This document shows, piece after piece, positions 8,898-16,613 of a stretch of 64,000 nucleotides of DNA; the first letter of the stretch is position 1; every line of letters starts with the position of its first letter. The DNA is from Solibacillus sp. FSL W7-1436 (lineage in GTDB: Bacteria; Bacillota; Bacilli; Bacillales_A; Planococcaceae): NCBI RefSeq assembly GCF_038007305.1, contig NZ_JBBOWV010000001.1, forward strand, positions 879,501 to 943,500, in the 5' to 3' direction. The notes beneath the pieces are model-generated. The model was given only the letters and a program-made list of their open reading frames with translations. It did not search any database and had not been told where the DNA came from. The position numbers and the translations under genes are program-made.

Positions 8898-9743
8898 TTA
8901 GGCAACTTGTTGAAGCTGCTGTCTGTACTTTACAGGCGGCAGCTTTTTTAAATTCCACTGACCCCGATAATGATTGTAGTACGTCATATAACTTTTGATT
9001 TCTTGCTTTACGTCTTCTAATGTTTCACACTCTTTGATGTATGCCTCATCTTTAAAATGACCAAAGAATGATTCCTGGGGCGCGTTGTCCCAACAGTTGC
9101 CTCGACGTGACATCGATTGACCTAAGCCCATTTTCTTTACGAAAGCCTGGAATTGTGGATTTGTATAATGAAATCCTTGATCCGAATGGATAAAGGCATC
9201 TTCTGCTAAATGCGTGTGTTTTCTTAATTTCTTCAATGTGTTCAGAGCGATGTCCAAGTGTAAAGAAGACGACACTTCATAAGCGAGAATTTCATTTGTT
9301 TCTGCGTCTTTAACCGTAGATAAATAAGCACGTTTGCCATTTCGATACGTCAAATACGTGATGTCTGTTAATAACACTTTCCCAGCGACACCTTGTTTGA
9401 AATTTCGTTGTAATTCATTCGCGCAAGTGCGGTGTTCTTTCGTTGCTTTCGCCATACGACGATAAGGATTTGCCTTCCGAATTGGACAGATGATGCCAAA
9501 TTTTTTCATAATGCGGCGAATACGCTTTAAGTTATAATTGATGCCATAGTGGTTTTGAAGTGTCATTTTAATTTGACGCGCTCCTTTATGACGTCTTCGA
9601 AATCGATAAGCTTTTAAAATTTCTTCTTTTACGATTTCATCTGCTTGGTGTTTCATCGTTCTTTTTTGAATTGATTGCTCTTTATAGTAGTTATAATAAC
9701 CTGAACGTGATACCTCCAACACTTCGCAAAGATAGCTCACCAT
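8898..9743 (-). CDS. IS3-family transposase OrfB, DDE catalytic domain
   Basis: A 281-residue integrase-core protein. Catalytic residues are visible as D127 (TDITY), D188 (HSDQG) and E224 (PQESFF), with spacing D-60-D-35-E, plus the N-terminal HTH_21-type region (YRFRRRHKGARQI). The frame continues upstream of the first ATG through KLAPELKFELIHETIKKYNLKR, so the natural product is probably an OrfAB fusion made by -1 frameshifting near 9818. Residues look intact. Confidence 0.92.
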   Translation of the reverse strand: MVSYLCEVLEVSRSGYYNYYKEQSIQKRTMKHQADEIVKEEILKAYRFRRRHKGARQIKMTLQNHYGINYNLKRIRRIMKKFGIICPIRKANPYRRMAKATKEHRTCANELQRNFKQGVAGKVLLTDITYLTYRNGKRAYLSTVKDAETNEILAYEVSSSLHLDIALNTLKKLRKHTHLAEDAFIHSDQGFHYTNPQFQAFVKKMGLGQSMSRRGNCWDNAPQESFFGHFKDEAYIKECETLEDVKQEIKSYMTYYNHYRGQWNLKKLPPVKYRQQLQQVA

Positions 9744-9808
9744 TCGCTTTAAGTTATATTTTTTAATGGTTTCATGAATTAATTCGAATTTTAATTCTGG
9801 TGCGAGTT

Positions 9809-10228
9809 TTATTTCTTTTTCAACATCTGCCTTTCGAGTAGATCGAGCTTTTTTAGCAGTTCATTTTCCGCTTCTAGTAAACGCATTTTTGCTTCAAGTC
9901 GAGTGTATTTTTCTTCTATACTTAATTCTCGTTCAAGAGGACGTCCTGAACTATGTTTTCGCGTATCTTCCAAACCGCTGGCGCCATGTTTTTTATAAGC
10001 CGTTCTCCAGCGAGTAGCTGCCTTATGAACACGTGTTATTCCGATTACTTCAACGTCAAATCCTGCTTCCTCAAAAATTTCTCGTGGCAGTTTTCCTGTT
10101 TCAGATTGTGCAATAAATAATCGTTTAAATTCATCTGTGTACGTAATCGCTTTATCGCTCACTGCTTTTACATAAGGGTTCATTTTTAATTCTGTTTGTT
10201 GGTGAGAGGTTAAAAATTTTTTAGTCAT
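9809..10228 (-). CDS. IS3-family OrfA, helix-turn-helix and leucine zipper
   Basis: A 139-residue DNA-binding subunit of the transposase. It has an N-terminal helix-turn-helix region and a C-terminal leucine zipper (residues ~100-135, ERELSIEEKYTRLEAKMRLL). The start is the ATG at 10228 with GGAG upstream; the longer in-frame start lacks a site. The last codons contain AAA AAG (9815-9820), where a -1 slip leads straight into the OrfB frame. Confidence 0.88.
   Translation of the reverse strand: MTKKFLTSHQQTELKMNPYVKAVSDKAITYTDEFKRLFIAQSETGKLPREIFEEAGFDVEVIGITRVHKAATRWRTAYKKHGASGLEDTRKHSSGRPLERELSIEEKYTRLEAKMRLLEAENELLKKLDLLERQMLKKK
9815..9821 (-). promoter_or_regulatory. Probable programmed -1 frameshift site of the IS
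   Basis: The sequence G AAA AAG sits two codons before the orfA stop. The orfB frame is -1 relative to orfA and stays open across this point. The A-AAG tetramer is a known slippery site in IS3-family elements. Confidence 0.6.
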
Positions 10229-10271
10229 AATTATAGCTCCGAATCGTTTTTTTTCATTATAAACAAAAAGC

Positions 10272-10314
10272 ACCCTATAAGATGACCTTTTTTCAAGTGT
10301 CTATCTTATAGGGT
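10272..10314 (-). terminator. Hairpin in the IS right end, upstream of orfA
   Basis: A perfect 12-bp inverted repeat (ACCCTATAAGAT / ATCTTATAGGGT) lies between the right terminus and the transposase start. On the minus strand it is followed by GCTTTTTGTTT. It would stop read-through transcription entering the element and so limit transposase expression. Confidence 0.6.
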
Positions 10315-10362
10315 ACATTTTAAAATCAGGACAGCCTTTTTTTAATCTTTCAATATAACGTA

Positions 10363-11298
10363 CTATAAAACATCCGGCAGCTCGGAATCCATGCCGAATT
10401 TTTGGCGGAAGCCGCATTTTTTACACAGCTCTTCAATCGCTTCACGACGAGAAAAACCATCAACTAAGTTTTGTGCACGATCTGTAGTAATAATATCGCC
10501 GAATTTCTGATCGTGGACATTTCCTAAATTAATGACACCCTCGCCATCCAAACAGCAAGGAACAACAGAACCATCAACTAAAATCGCTGCATGTGTACGC
10601 AATGCATGGCAGAAACCTTTGCCTTCATCCGCTTTTTCAAGCAGGCTCGGCCAGCGGAATTCATGGTCCTGGTTTAAATAAATATTTTTGGCAATCTTTA
10701 CTCCTGAACCCATTTCCACCCGTTCTTGAATTTCATAGTCCAGCTCATACTCTTTTTCCAGAATCTCTAGTGTTTCGCGGTTTCTGCGGTTTGCCAGCTC
10801 CGAAACATTATTGCGCTGCAAATTCCATAGCCGGTAAGAAATAATGACATTATGTTTTCGTACATCCCGTACAAATTCCAAAATATCACCTAAGTACTTT
10901 TCGCGGTTTTCAGAACCTTCATGTCCATCAAAACTGTGAAGCGAAAAATTTATCTGTCTAAGTGCAGGCTTGCCCAGCAGCTTTTCACGGTTCTTTTTAA
11001 TTAATGTCCCGTTTGTCGTAATATTGACTTTAAAGCCTTTTTCATGTGCTACATCGAGTAGCTGCCCGATGCGCGGGTGCAATAAAGGCTCCCCTTTTAC
11101 ATGTAGGTATATATATTTTGTATAGCCGCTAATTTCATCTAAAATATGAGCAAATTGCTCTACCTTTATTAATCCTTTTGCTCGCTCTGTAGGTGGACAA
11201 AAGCTGCATGCTAAATTACATACACTTGTAATTTCGATATACACTTTCTTAAAAGTTTTCAACGCTCGTTCACCATTCCTTTTTTTGATCCTAAACAA
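10363..11298 (-). CDS. Radical SAM protein with SPASM-like C-terminus
   Basis: Binds a [4Fe-4S] cluster and S-adenosylmethionine through CNLACSFC (C27, C31, C34). GEPLLHP and the TTNGT segment follow the usual radical SAM barrel order. The C-terminal third carries further cysteines (GFCHAL, VPCCLDG, ELCKKCGF) typical of SPASM/twitch auxiliary clusters. It is 311 residues from the TTG at 11298; a TTG at 11262 is a possible alternative and neither has an ideal binding site. It has no operon partner, so the substrate is unknown; SPASM proteins often modify peptides or mature enzymes. Confidence 0.8.
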   Translation of the reverse strand: MFRIKKRNGERALKTFKKVYIEITSVCNLACSFCPPTERAKGLIKVEQFAHILDEISGYTKYIYLHVKGEPLLHPRIGQLLDVAHEKGFKVNITTNGTLIKKNREKLLGKPALRQINFSLHSFDGHEGSENREKYLGDILEFVRDVRKHNVIISYRLWNLQRNNVSELANRRNRETLEILEKEYELDYEIQERVEMGSGVKIAKNIYLNQDHEFRWPSLLEKADEGKGFCHALRTHAAILVDGSVVPCCLDGEGVINLGNVHDQKFGDIITTDRAQNLVDGFSRREAIEELCKKCGFRQKFGMDSELPDVL

Positions 11299-11370
11299 TA
11301 CTTCTCATTGTAACAAATTTCTTATGTAAAAAGGAAGCTGTCTGTTTGGCTTAATATACAATGAAAATAA

Positions 11371-11405
11371 AAACCGCCTAGAACATGAAAATTCTAGGCA
11401 GTTTG
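11371..11405. terminator. Terminator downstream of the DUF1456 gene
   Basis: A hairpin with arms CCGCCTAGAA and TTCTAGGCAG; on the minus strand it is followed by TTTTTATTTT. Confidence 0.85.
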
Positions 11406-11410
11406 TATTT

Positions 11411-11908
11411 TTATCCGCGGTACCTTACAGATAGGCCTTTTAGGAACTTACGGGCAAAGTTGTCGCCGCATTCTTTGTAGTTACGGTGACCCGGTTTACG
11501 CATAATGGCACCAAGCTCGCCTTTTGATACGGCGATTCCCCCGTCATCAAGCACATCCAGCATCTCTTCAGTCGTGAGCTGGCACGCCACTTTCAGTTTT
11601 TTCAGCATCATGTTGTTCACATGGTCCTGCTTTTCCTGCACTGGCGCTGGCTGCCCTTCTTTTTTCGGCATCGGTCCACGCTTATACGTAATCAACCCAT
11701 TGAAAAATGCTTCCAAGTTTTTATGATTCACTTTCATCTGATCATAATCTGCAGGTGCTTCCTCATCTTTTTCCAAAGACTTCGTTAAAATTTTCGGCAT
11801 ATCCTCCGGTGAAACCGTAATACCGCCTAATTTGAAAATTTCGATCATTTCTCTATTTTTTAAATCCAATGCATAACGTACACGGATTAAAATATCATTA
11901 TTATCCAT
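11411..11908 (-). CDS. DUF1456 family protein, YehS-like
   Basis: A 165-residue protein with two related halves. Each starts with an [IL]xRxRYAL- or LKKLKVACQ-type helix, an [LIV]FKLGG or LDDGG turn, and a following MPKIL/LGAIM stretch, the repeated DUF1456 arrangement. The start is the ATG at 11908 with GGAGG 6 bases upstream; the earlier ATGs at 11923 and 11920 overlap that site. Function is not established. The basic C-terminus (KFLKGLSVRYRG) would allow nucleic-acid contact, which is inference. Confidence 0.85.
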   Translation of the reverse strand: MDNNDILIRVRYALDLKNREMIEIFKLGGITVSPEDMPKILTKSLEKDEEAPADYDQMKVNHKNLEAFFNGLITYKRGPMPKKEGQPAPVQEKQDHVNNMMLKKLKVACQLTTEEMLDVLDDGGIAVSKGELGAIMRKPGHRNYKECGDNFARKFLKGLSVRYRG

Positions 11909-12030
11909 AATTGCCTCCATCATGTTTTGCTAACGCCTATTATACCAGACGACAGGGCAGGTTTGTTAGCTGGACTCTTTAGAGGTCCCGTTTTTATAAA
12001 TGGTTGGAAAATGGTCCATATTTTATTCAT

Positions 12031-12059
12031 GAAAAAAAGCCCCGACAAAAATCGAGGCT
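12031..12059 (-). terminator. Terminator of the acyl-CoA synthetase gene
   Basis: Arms AGCCCCGA and TCGAGGCT; on the minus strand followed by TTTTTTT. Confidence 0.88.
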
Positions 12060-12067
12060 ACTATATT

Positions 12068-13555
12068 TTAAATCGTCTGTTTTGGTCTTAACGTATGCTT
12101 CAATACTTTGCCCGAAGCATTACGTGGCAGTTGATCGATAAAGTCGACTTCAAACGGAACTTTATATTTTGCAAGCTGTGTCGTGCAATAGTCCAGCACA
12201 TCCTGCTCCATTAGTTGTTGGCCTTCTTTTAATACAACAAAAGCCTTTGGAACTTCTCCGTACACTTCATGAGGGACCCCTACGACCGCAGCCTCTAAAA
12301 TCTGAGGCATTTGGTAAAGTACTTCCTCCACTTCAATCGGATAAATATTTTCGCCGCCGCGAATAATCATATCCTTTTTGCGGTCTACAATATATAAATA
12401 GCCTTCTTCGTCAAAACGGCCCAAATCTCCGGTATACAGCCACCCATCCTGAATCGACTTTGCTGTTTCTTCGGGTGCGCGCAAATATCCCTTCATTACT
12501 TGAGGACCTTTCACGCAAATTTCACCGACTTCCCCTAATGCCACAATTTCACCATTTGCATCACGCAGCTGAATTTCCGTCCGCGCTAACGGTTTGCCTA
12601 CTGAACCGATTTTAAATAGTGCTGCATCATCCAGCAACGAACTCGCAGCAGGTGAATTTTCTGTTTGCCCATACAAATTCTGAACTTTTACCTTCGGGAA
12701 TGTATCCTTCAGACGCTTAACAAGCTCATACGGCATCGGTGCAGCCCCATAGCAGAACAGGCGCAGTTGACTGAAATCATAGGACTGCAGCTCCGGTTTG
12801 TTCAGTAAAATCGTATACATTGCCGGTACACCAAAGAAAATGGTTGCCTTTGTTTCAACCAGATTTCTCAATGTCTGATCCGGTGAAAACGCTTCTTCTA
12901 TAAGAACTGCTCCCCCTTTATAAATTGTCGGCACCGCAAATACATGGCTGCCTGCACAGTGGAACAATGGTGTACAAATAAACATGCGGTCCTCATTTGT
13001 CATATTCATTGAATCGGACCAGATTTGCGCTGTCTCCAAAATATTCCGGTGACTGAGCATAACCCCTTTTGGTTTTCCGGTCGTTCCGGATGTATACATA
13101 ACAACGGACGTGTCTTCTGGATCTAACTGCGGCAATACTGGAGAAGCGCTGTTTCCATTAATAATTTCTCTGATTTGCGAAAGTGAAAGGATTTCCTGAA
13201 AACCATGTGTTGTCAGATCAATCGTCGCCTGCAGTTTTTCATCATATACTAAGATTTTCGCCTCTGAATGCTTAAATATAAAATCCACTTCAGGAGGAGC
13301 CAGCTTTGTATTCACAGGCATTACAGTCAAGCCTGCGAGCTGTACACCATAATAAACAGCCATGAACAAATGGGAGTTGAGTGCAAATTCGGCTACAATA
13401 TCATCTTTTTGAAAACCTTTTTCAATCAGATAGCCGGCAATTTTCCGAGAGTTATCCAGAAGTTCTTCGTATGACCATACTTCATTTTCAAATTGAATAG
13501 CCGTTGCATTCGGTGTCTCCAGTGCTTGGTCAACTAATGCCTGTAAAACTGTCAT
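12068..13555 (-). CDS. Acyl-CoA synthetase (AMP-forming fatty-acid CoA ligase)
   Basis: Activates a carboxylic acid to its CoA thioester through an acyl-adenylate. The 495 residues carry the ANL-family motifs: the P-loop YTSGTTGKPKGVMLSH near residue 155, YGQTENS near 300, YTGDLGRFDEEGY near 375, the hinge DRKKDMIIRGGENIYP and the C-terminal catalytic lysine in NASGKVLK. AGGGGG precedes the ATG. It is monocistronic with its own terminator. Chain-length specificity is not readable; medium- or long-chain acids are most likely. Confidence 0.92.
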   Translation of the reverse strand: MTVLQALVDQALETPNATAIQFENEVWSYEELLDNSRKIAGYLIEKGFQKDDIVAEFALNSHLFMAVYYGVQLAGLTVMPVNTKLAPPEVDFIFKHSEAKILVYDEKLQATIDLTTHGFQEILSLSQIREIINGNSASPVLPQLDPEDTSVVMYTSGTTGKPKGVMLSHRNILETAQIWSDSMNMTNEDRMFICTPLFHCAGSHVFAVPTIYKGGAVLIEEAFSPDQTLRNLVETKATIFFGVPAMYTILLNKPELQSYDFSQLRLFCYGAAPMPYELVKRLKDTFPKVKVQNLYGQTENSPAASSLLDDAALFKIGSVGKPLARTEIQLRDANGEIVALGEVGEICVKGPQVMKGYLRAPEETAKSIQDGWLYTGDLGRFDEEGYLYIVDRKKDMIIRGGENIYPIEVEEVLYQMPQILEAAVVGVPHEVYGEVPKAFVVLKEGQQLMEQDVLDYCTTQLAKYKVPFEVDFIDQLPRNASGKVLKHTLRPKQTI

Positions 13556-13842
13556 TTAAAATCCCCCTTAATATAAAAATATCTTAATATTCTAAATTTT
13601 AACAATTTTTATCTGCTTAATGCAATATTTTCTGTCGGTTATTTTTTTAGCAACTCATGAAAATTTTAGTATCCGCGAATGGTATGGGTTTATTTTGGAT
13701 AAGCTAGTTGTCAAATAAAGCTAATTGATCCATTTTATTTGAACATAAAAACATTCAGAGTGGACAAATTAATGATGAAGTTTGAATTAGGCCAATACAC
13801 GCCTTTTACTTCACAATTGCTAAATCAAAGAGGAGGAAAACT

Positions 13843-14079
13843 ATGCCAGCTTTAGAGGTGAAATGTACTGTATCAGATTGTTTTTTCCATGCAAAGGGGA
13901 ATTTTTGTGGGGCCGAAAAAATTGAAATCGATATGGAAAGTATAACCAATAAAAAAGAGCGGTCGGAATTTGCTTCTGATTTTGATTTGCAAGCCCCTAA
14001 ACAAAAAGAAGCCAAGTCTTCCAGCGACACTTGCTGCAAAACATTTATTTGTAAAAAAGATGCAGAAAAGCGTCTCTAA
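13843..14079 (+). CDS. DUF1540 small cysteine-rich protein
   Basis: A 78-residue cytoplasmic protein with conserved cysteines (C9, C14, C23 and a CCKTFIC cluster near 66-71) in the spacing of a DUF1540 domain followed by further cysteines, which suggests metal binding. GAGGAGG lies 6 bases before the ATG. It is monocistronic, ending at a 13-bp terminator. Function unknown; such proteins are common in sporeformers. Confidence 0.85.
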   Translation: MPALEVKCTVSDCFFHAKGNFCGAEKIEIDMESITNKKERSEFASDFDLQAPKQKEAKSSSDTCCKTFICKKDAEKRL

Positions 14080-14090
14080 GTAATTTTAAA

Positions 14091-14125
14091 GAAGCTGTCT
14101 AAAAGTATTTAGACAGCTTCCTTTT
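14091..14125 (+). terminator. Terminator of the DUF1540 gene
   Basis: A perfect 13-bp stem (GAAGCTGTCTAAA / TTTAGACAGCTTC) with a 4-base loop, followed by CTTTTTATTT. Confidence 0.92.
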
Positions 14126-14135
14126 TATTTACGTT

Positions 14136-14375
14136 TTAATGCGGACCGTTGCCACCTGTCTGCCCACTGCCAGGCACTTCGTTTACCTTGTAAGTACGGC
14201 TGTCGACTTCCAGATTTTCCGTTAAAGGGCGAAGCGGCATTTCATCAGTCGTCTTCACTTCCTGTTCCTTGGCAAGCATAGCGAGCGTTTCATTATACGA
14301 AAGACCTGAAGCTGCATTCAGACGCTTTACTTCATCAACATTTGTTCCTGCTTCTGTGAAATTTTTTTCGTTCAT
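14136..14375 (-). CDS. Small protein with one gamma-SASP-like motif
   Basis: 79 residues. The segment AGTNVDEVKRLNAASGLSYNE resembles one repeat of gamma-type small acid-soluble spore proteins (TNxxxVxxxNxxS), but the second repeat expected in that family is absent and the C-terminus is Gly/Pro-rich instead. GGAGGTG lies upstream of the ATG. A forespore-type promoter is visible: TATGTA-like -35 and CATCCTA -10 on the minus strand (14396-14425), spaced 17 bases, which supports a spore role. The family assignment is tentative. Confidence 0.6.
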   Translation of the reverse strand: MNEKNFTEAGTNVDEVKRLNAASGLSYNETLAMLAKEQEVKTTDEMPLRPLTENLEVDSRTYKVNEVPGSGQTGGNGPH

Positions 14376-14395
14376 TCATACACCTCCTCAACTAC

Positions 14396-14425
14396 TAGGA
14401 TGTGCGGAGAACAATTGTTTATGTA
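14396..14425 (-). promoter_or_regulatory. Sigma-G-like promoter
   Basis: On the minus strand TACATA (14420-14425), 17 bases, then CATCCTA (14396-14402). This fits the forespore consensus gnATA-N17/18-CATnnTA, about 20 bases before the start codon of the SASP-like gene. Confidence 0.45.
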
Positions 14426-14443
14426 ACTATTGGTTGATCAAAT

Positions 14444-15700
14444 CTATAATGTTTCCGTCACATGCACTTCTTTGTATAACATTATTCCAATTAAGCCGAC
14501 TAAAGAAAATAGAGCTGGAATAATGAAGCCGTAAAAATAACCGGATTGTAAATTTAATGAGCTTGCCTGGACATAATCCAAAATAGCACCTAAAAAAATG
14601 GGCAATAAAACGGCACTTAAAAAGCCTCCTGTGTTCGCAAATCCCGACACAATGCCGGACTCTGTCATGGGGAACGACTGACGTACTGCAGCAAATGTCA
14701 ATGCACTTGCTCCGTAACCGAAACCGATAAGGAAGAAAAGTACTATGACCCCGAATAAAGATGGATACCCTTGAAATAAAAGAAACATAAACCAGCTTGT
14801 AAAAACTGTCGATTGCACAGCAATATAAGGTTTTTTAATCGATTCATACATACTCGCAACCCAGCTCATAAATGGTGCACCAATAATTGCTCCAACTAGA
14901 CCAACCATAATCAACTGACTTGCTTGGGAGCGGCTCATTTCATAAAGATCCATTCCGTACGGTACTGCCCAGGAGCTGATAAACCCGACATATCCGCCAA
15001 CTACCCCAAAGTGGCATAAAAATAAAGCCCATGCTTGCCTGCTGGAAAAAACTCTTTTCACAATGCCAGCTGTTTTTTCACGTTGAACAGGCTCTGTTAC
15101 TACAGGTAAATTTTCCGGAAAAGCCTTTTTTGCATGTTTTATTAAAACCATATATAGCATGATGCCGCATAAGCTTACAAGAAGGCCTAACGAGAAAAAT
15201 GCTCCTCTCCATCCAAGGAGTCCAATCCAGGCCGAAAATGGAACCGTTGCCAACAAAAACCCTAAGCTGCCTGTCATTCCGGCAAAACCGACTAAACGGA
15301 CAAATTCCTTCTTATAAAACCATTGGCCTAATATGAGCATCATATTAACCCAAATCGTCGCATCCCCTATTCCGGTAAAAATCCTTGAAATAAATAATAC
15401 CGATTCATGTGTTCCGACACTGTAAAGAACTGTTCCCACACCTGCAAGGACTGCACCAAAAATCAGAAAAAAATTTGGACCAAAGCGATCCGCCAGAATC
15501 CCCATCGGTATTTGCAAACTTGTATAGACAAAAAATTGAACTCCTGTTATTAACCCGATTGTTGTAGCCGTAATATTAAAGTCATGCATCAGCTGATCCG
15601 TAATTAATCCAGGGGCTGTACGCTGACTGGCCATCAATAAATACGTAAGCAATACCGAAACAAATACTATCCATCTGTACTTACTATTTTGTTTATCCAA
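14444..15700 (-). CDS. MFS transporter
   Basis: A 418-residue, 12-helix major facilitator superfamily permease. The loop 2-3 signature GILADRFGPNF near residue 66 and the long basic central loop (KHAKKAFPEN... to REKTAGIVKRVF) are visible. The start is a TTG at 15700 with GGGAG 6 bases upstream. There is no linked enzyme to indicate the substrate; the sequence resembles predicted metabolite/proton symporters rather than classic drug pumps. Confidence 0.88.
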   Translation of the reverse strand: MDKQNSKYRWIVFVSVLLTYLLMASQRTAPGLITDQLMHDFNITATTIGLITGVQFFVYTSLQIPMGILADRFGPNFFLIFGAVLAGVGTVLYSVGTHESVLFISRIFTGIGDATIWVNMMLILGQWFYKKEFVRLVGFAGMTGSLGFLLATVPFSAWIGLLGWRGAFFSLGLLVSLCGIMLYMVLIKHAKKAFPENLPVVTEPVQREKTAGIVKRVFSSRQAWALFLCHFGVVGGYVGFISSWAVPYGMDLYEMSRSQASQLIMVGLVGAIIGAPFMSWVASMYESIKKPYIAVQSTVFTSWFMFLLFQGYPSLFGVIVLFFLIGFGYGASALTFAAVRQSFPMTESGIVSGFANTGGFLSAVLLPIFLGAILDYVQASSLNLQSGYFYGFIIPALFSLVGLIGIMLYKEVHVTETL

Positions 15701-15887
15701 TCATCACTACTCCCATAAAAGTTTTCTATAACCATTTGATTTTTTTAATTATCCCTTTAAAATTATTTTGCCTGTTATCTTTTCATGCCAACACTTTCAT
15801 AAAGTTATCTACCCCACATATAAATAACAGTATGCAGGGTTAGTTGCATATTTTTATTTAAGAAAAAATGATGAAGGAAGTGAAACC

Positions 15888-16508
15888 ATTCTTCAAATTG
15901 GTCCAATGCCTGTTAGTACTGTTCGATTAGATTATGGACCGAATCAATTGGTATATTATCCACATGTTACTTACAAGTGGGATCATTCATGGGAAAATGA
16001 AATGAATGAGACGATTAAGGAGCAAGTAAAAAAACAGATTGAACAGCAAGTTGGCGAAATGCCGACAACAGTAGAAGAAATGCTGGGATTATACGAAGTA
16101 AAAAACAATCAGCGGCAAGTGCTTAGTTTGAGCCTTTCCAATTATACGTATCATCAAAAGGCCGCTCACGGAATGACGACAATTGAATCACTGACATTTG
16201 ATATAGAAAAAAAGAAGCTATGTACACTCAAGGATTTATTTAAACCGGGCAGCAATTATGTCAGAAGACTTTCTGCTCTTGTCGATATTCAAATACAGGA
16301 GCGGGATCTTCCTACATTAGGTGATTTTCCGGGTATAAGTCCGGATCAGGATTTCTATATTGCAGATAAGACACTCGTTATTTATTTTCAGTTATATGAG
16401 ATTACTCCATATGTTGTAGGTCTGCCGATGTTTCCGATTTCTGTTTTTGATTTGGCAGATATTATCGACGAATCCGGTCCGCTTGGAAGATTGGCGACTA
16501 ACGGTTAA
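15888..16508 (+). CDS. DUF3298/DUF4163-like protein
   Basis: About 200-206 residues without membrane segments or a signal peptide. Features: YYPHVTYKWD near the start, a polar helix, GMTTIESLTFDIEKKKLCTLKDLF typical of the PdaC/RsiV DUF4163-DUF3298 fold, and the closing DFYIADKTLVIYFQLYEITPY. The first ATG is at 15906, but the only good ribosome binding site (AAGGAAGTGA, 15874-15883) is placed for an in-frame ATT at 15888, so a rare ATT start is possible. In known relatives this domain binds anti-sigma or lysozyme-related partners outside the membrane; here location and role are unclear. Confidence 0.75.
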   Translation: MLQIGPMPVSTVRLDYGPNQLVYYPHVTYKWDHSWENEMNETIKEQVKKQIEQQVGEMPTTVEEMLGLYEVKNNQRQVLSLSLSNYTYHQKAAHGMTTIESLTFDIEKKKLCTLKDLFKPGSNYVRRLSALVDIQIQERDLPTLGDFPGISPDQDFYIADKTLVIYFQLYEITPYVVGLPMFPISVFDLADIIDESGPLGRLATNG

Positions 16509-16519
16509 TGATAAGTGAA

Positions 16520-16555
16520 AATGTACTATATTTTTGAATTCAAAATATAGTACAT
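16520..16555. terminator. Bidirectional hairpin between convergent genes
   Basis: A 15-bp perfect stem (AATGTACTATATTTT / AAAATATAGTACATT) around a 6-base loop, between the DUF3298-like gene and the GntP-like transporter. Confidence 0.75.
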
Positions 16556-16613
16556 TCCTTTTCAGATTTATAACAAGATGCCAAGTAAAAGATTTATACG
16601 ACCCTTTCAAATG

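Larger units (their letters stand above)
8866..10317 (-). mobile_element. IS3-family insertion sequence (IS150-like), about 1452 bp
   Basis: It contains orfA and orfB in the IS3 arrangement on the minus strand. Ends begin TGTACCCT on both sides and share a longer imperfect inverted repeat (for example GAAAAAGG about 25 bases in). No matching 3-5 base direct repeat of target was found at the ends (TAAAG on the left, TTTTA on the right), so either the copy is old or the exact ends differ by a few bases. Both frames appear intact, so the copy may still be active. Confidence 0.85.
8838..10343. terminator. Bidirectional terminator split by an insertion sequence
   Basis: Arms GGCTGCCCTGA (8844-8854, preceded by AAAAA) and TCAGGACAGCC (10326-10336, followed by TTTTTTT) pair at 10 of 11 positions. 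They lie between the convergent phosphoesterase and radical SAM genes. With the element between them removed they would form one ordinary terminator with a short AT-rich loop. Confidence 0.65.

Noticed and set aside
8861-10322. Target-site duplication of the insertion sequence
   Set aside because: TAAAG on the left and TTTTA on the right do not match in direct orientation.
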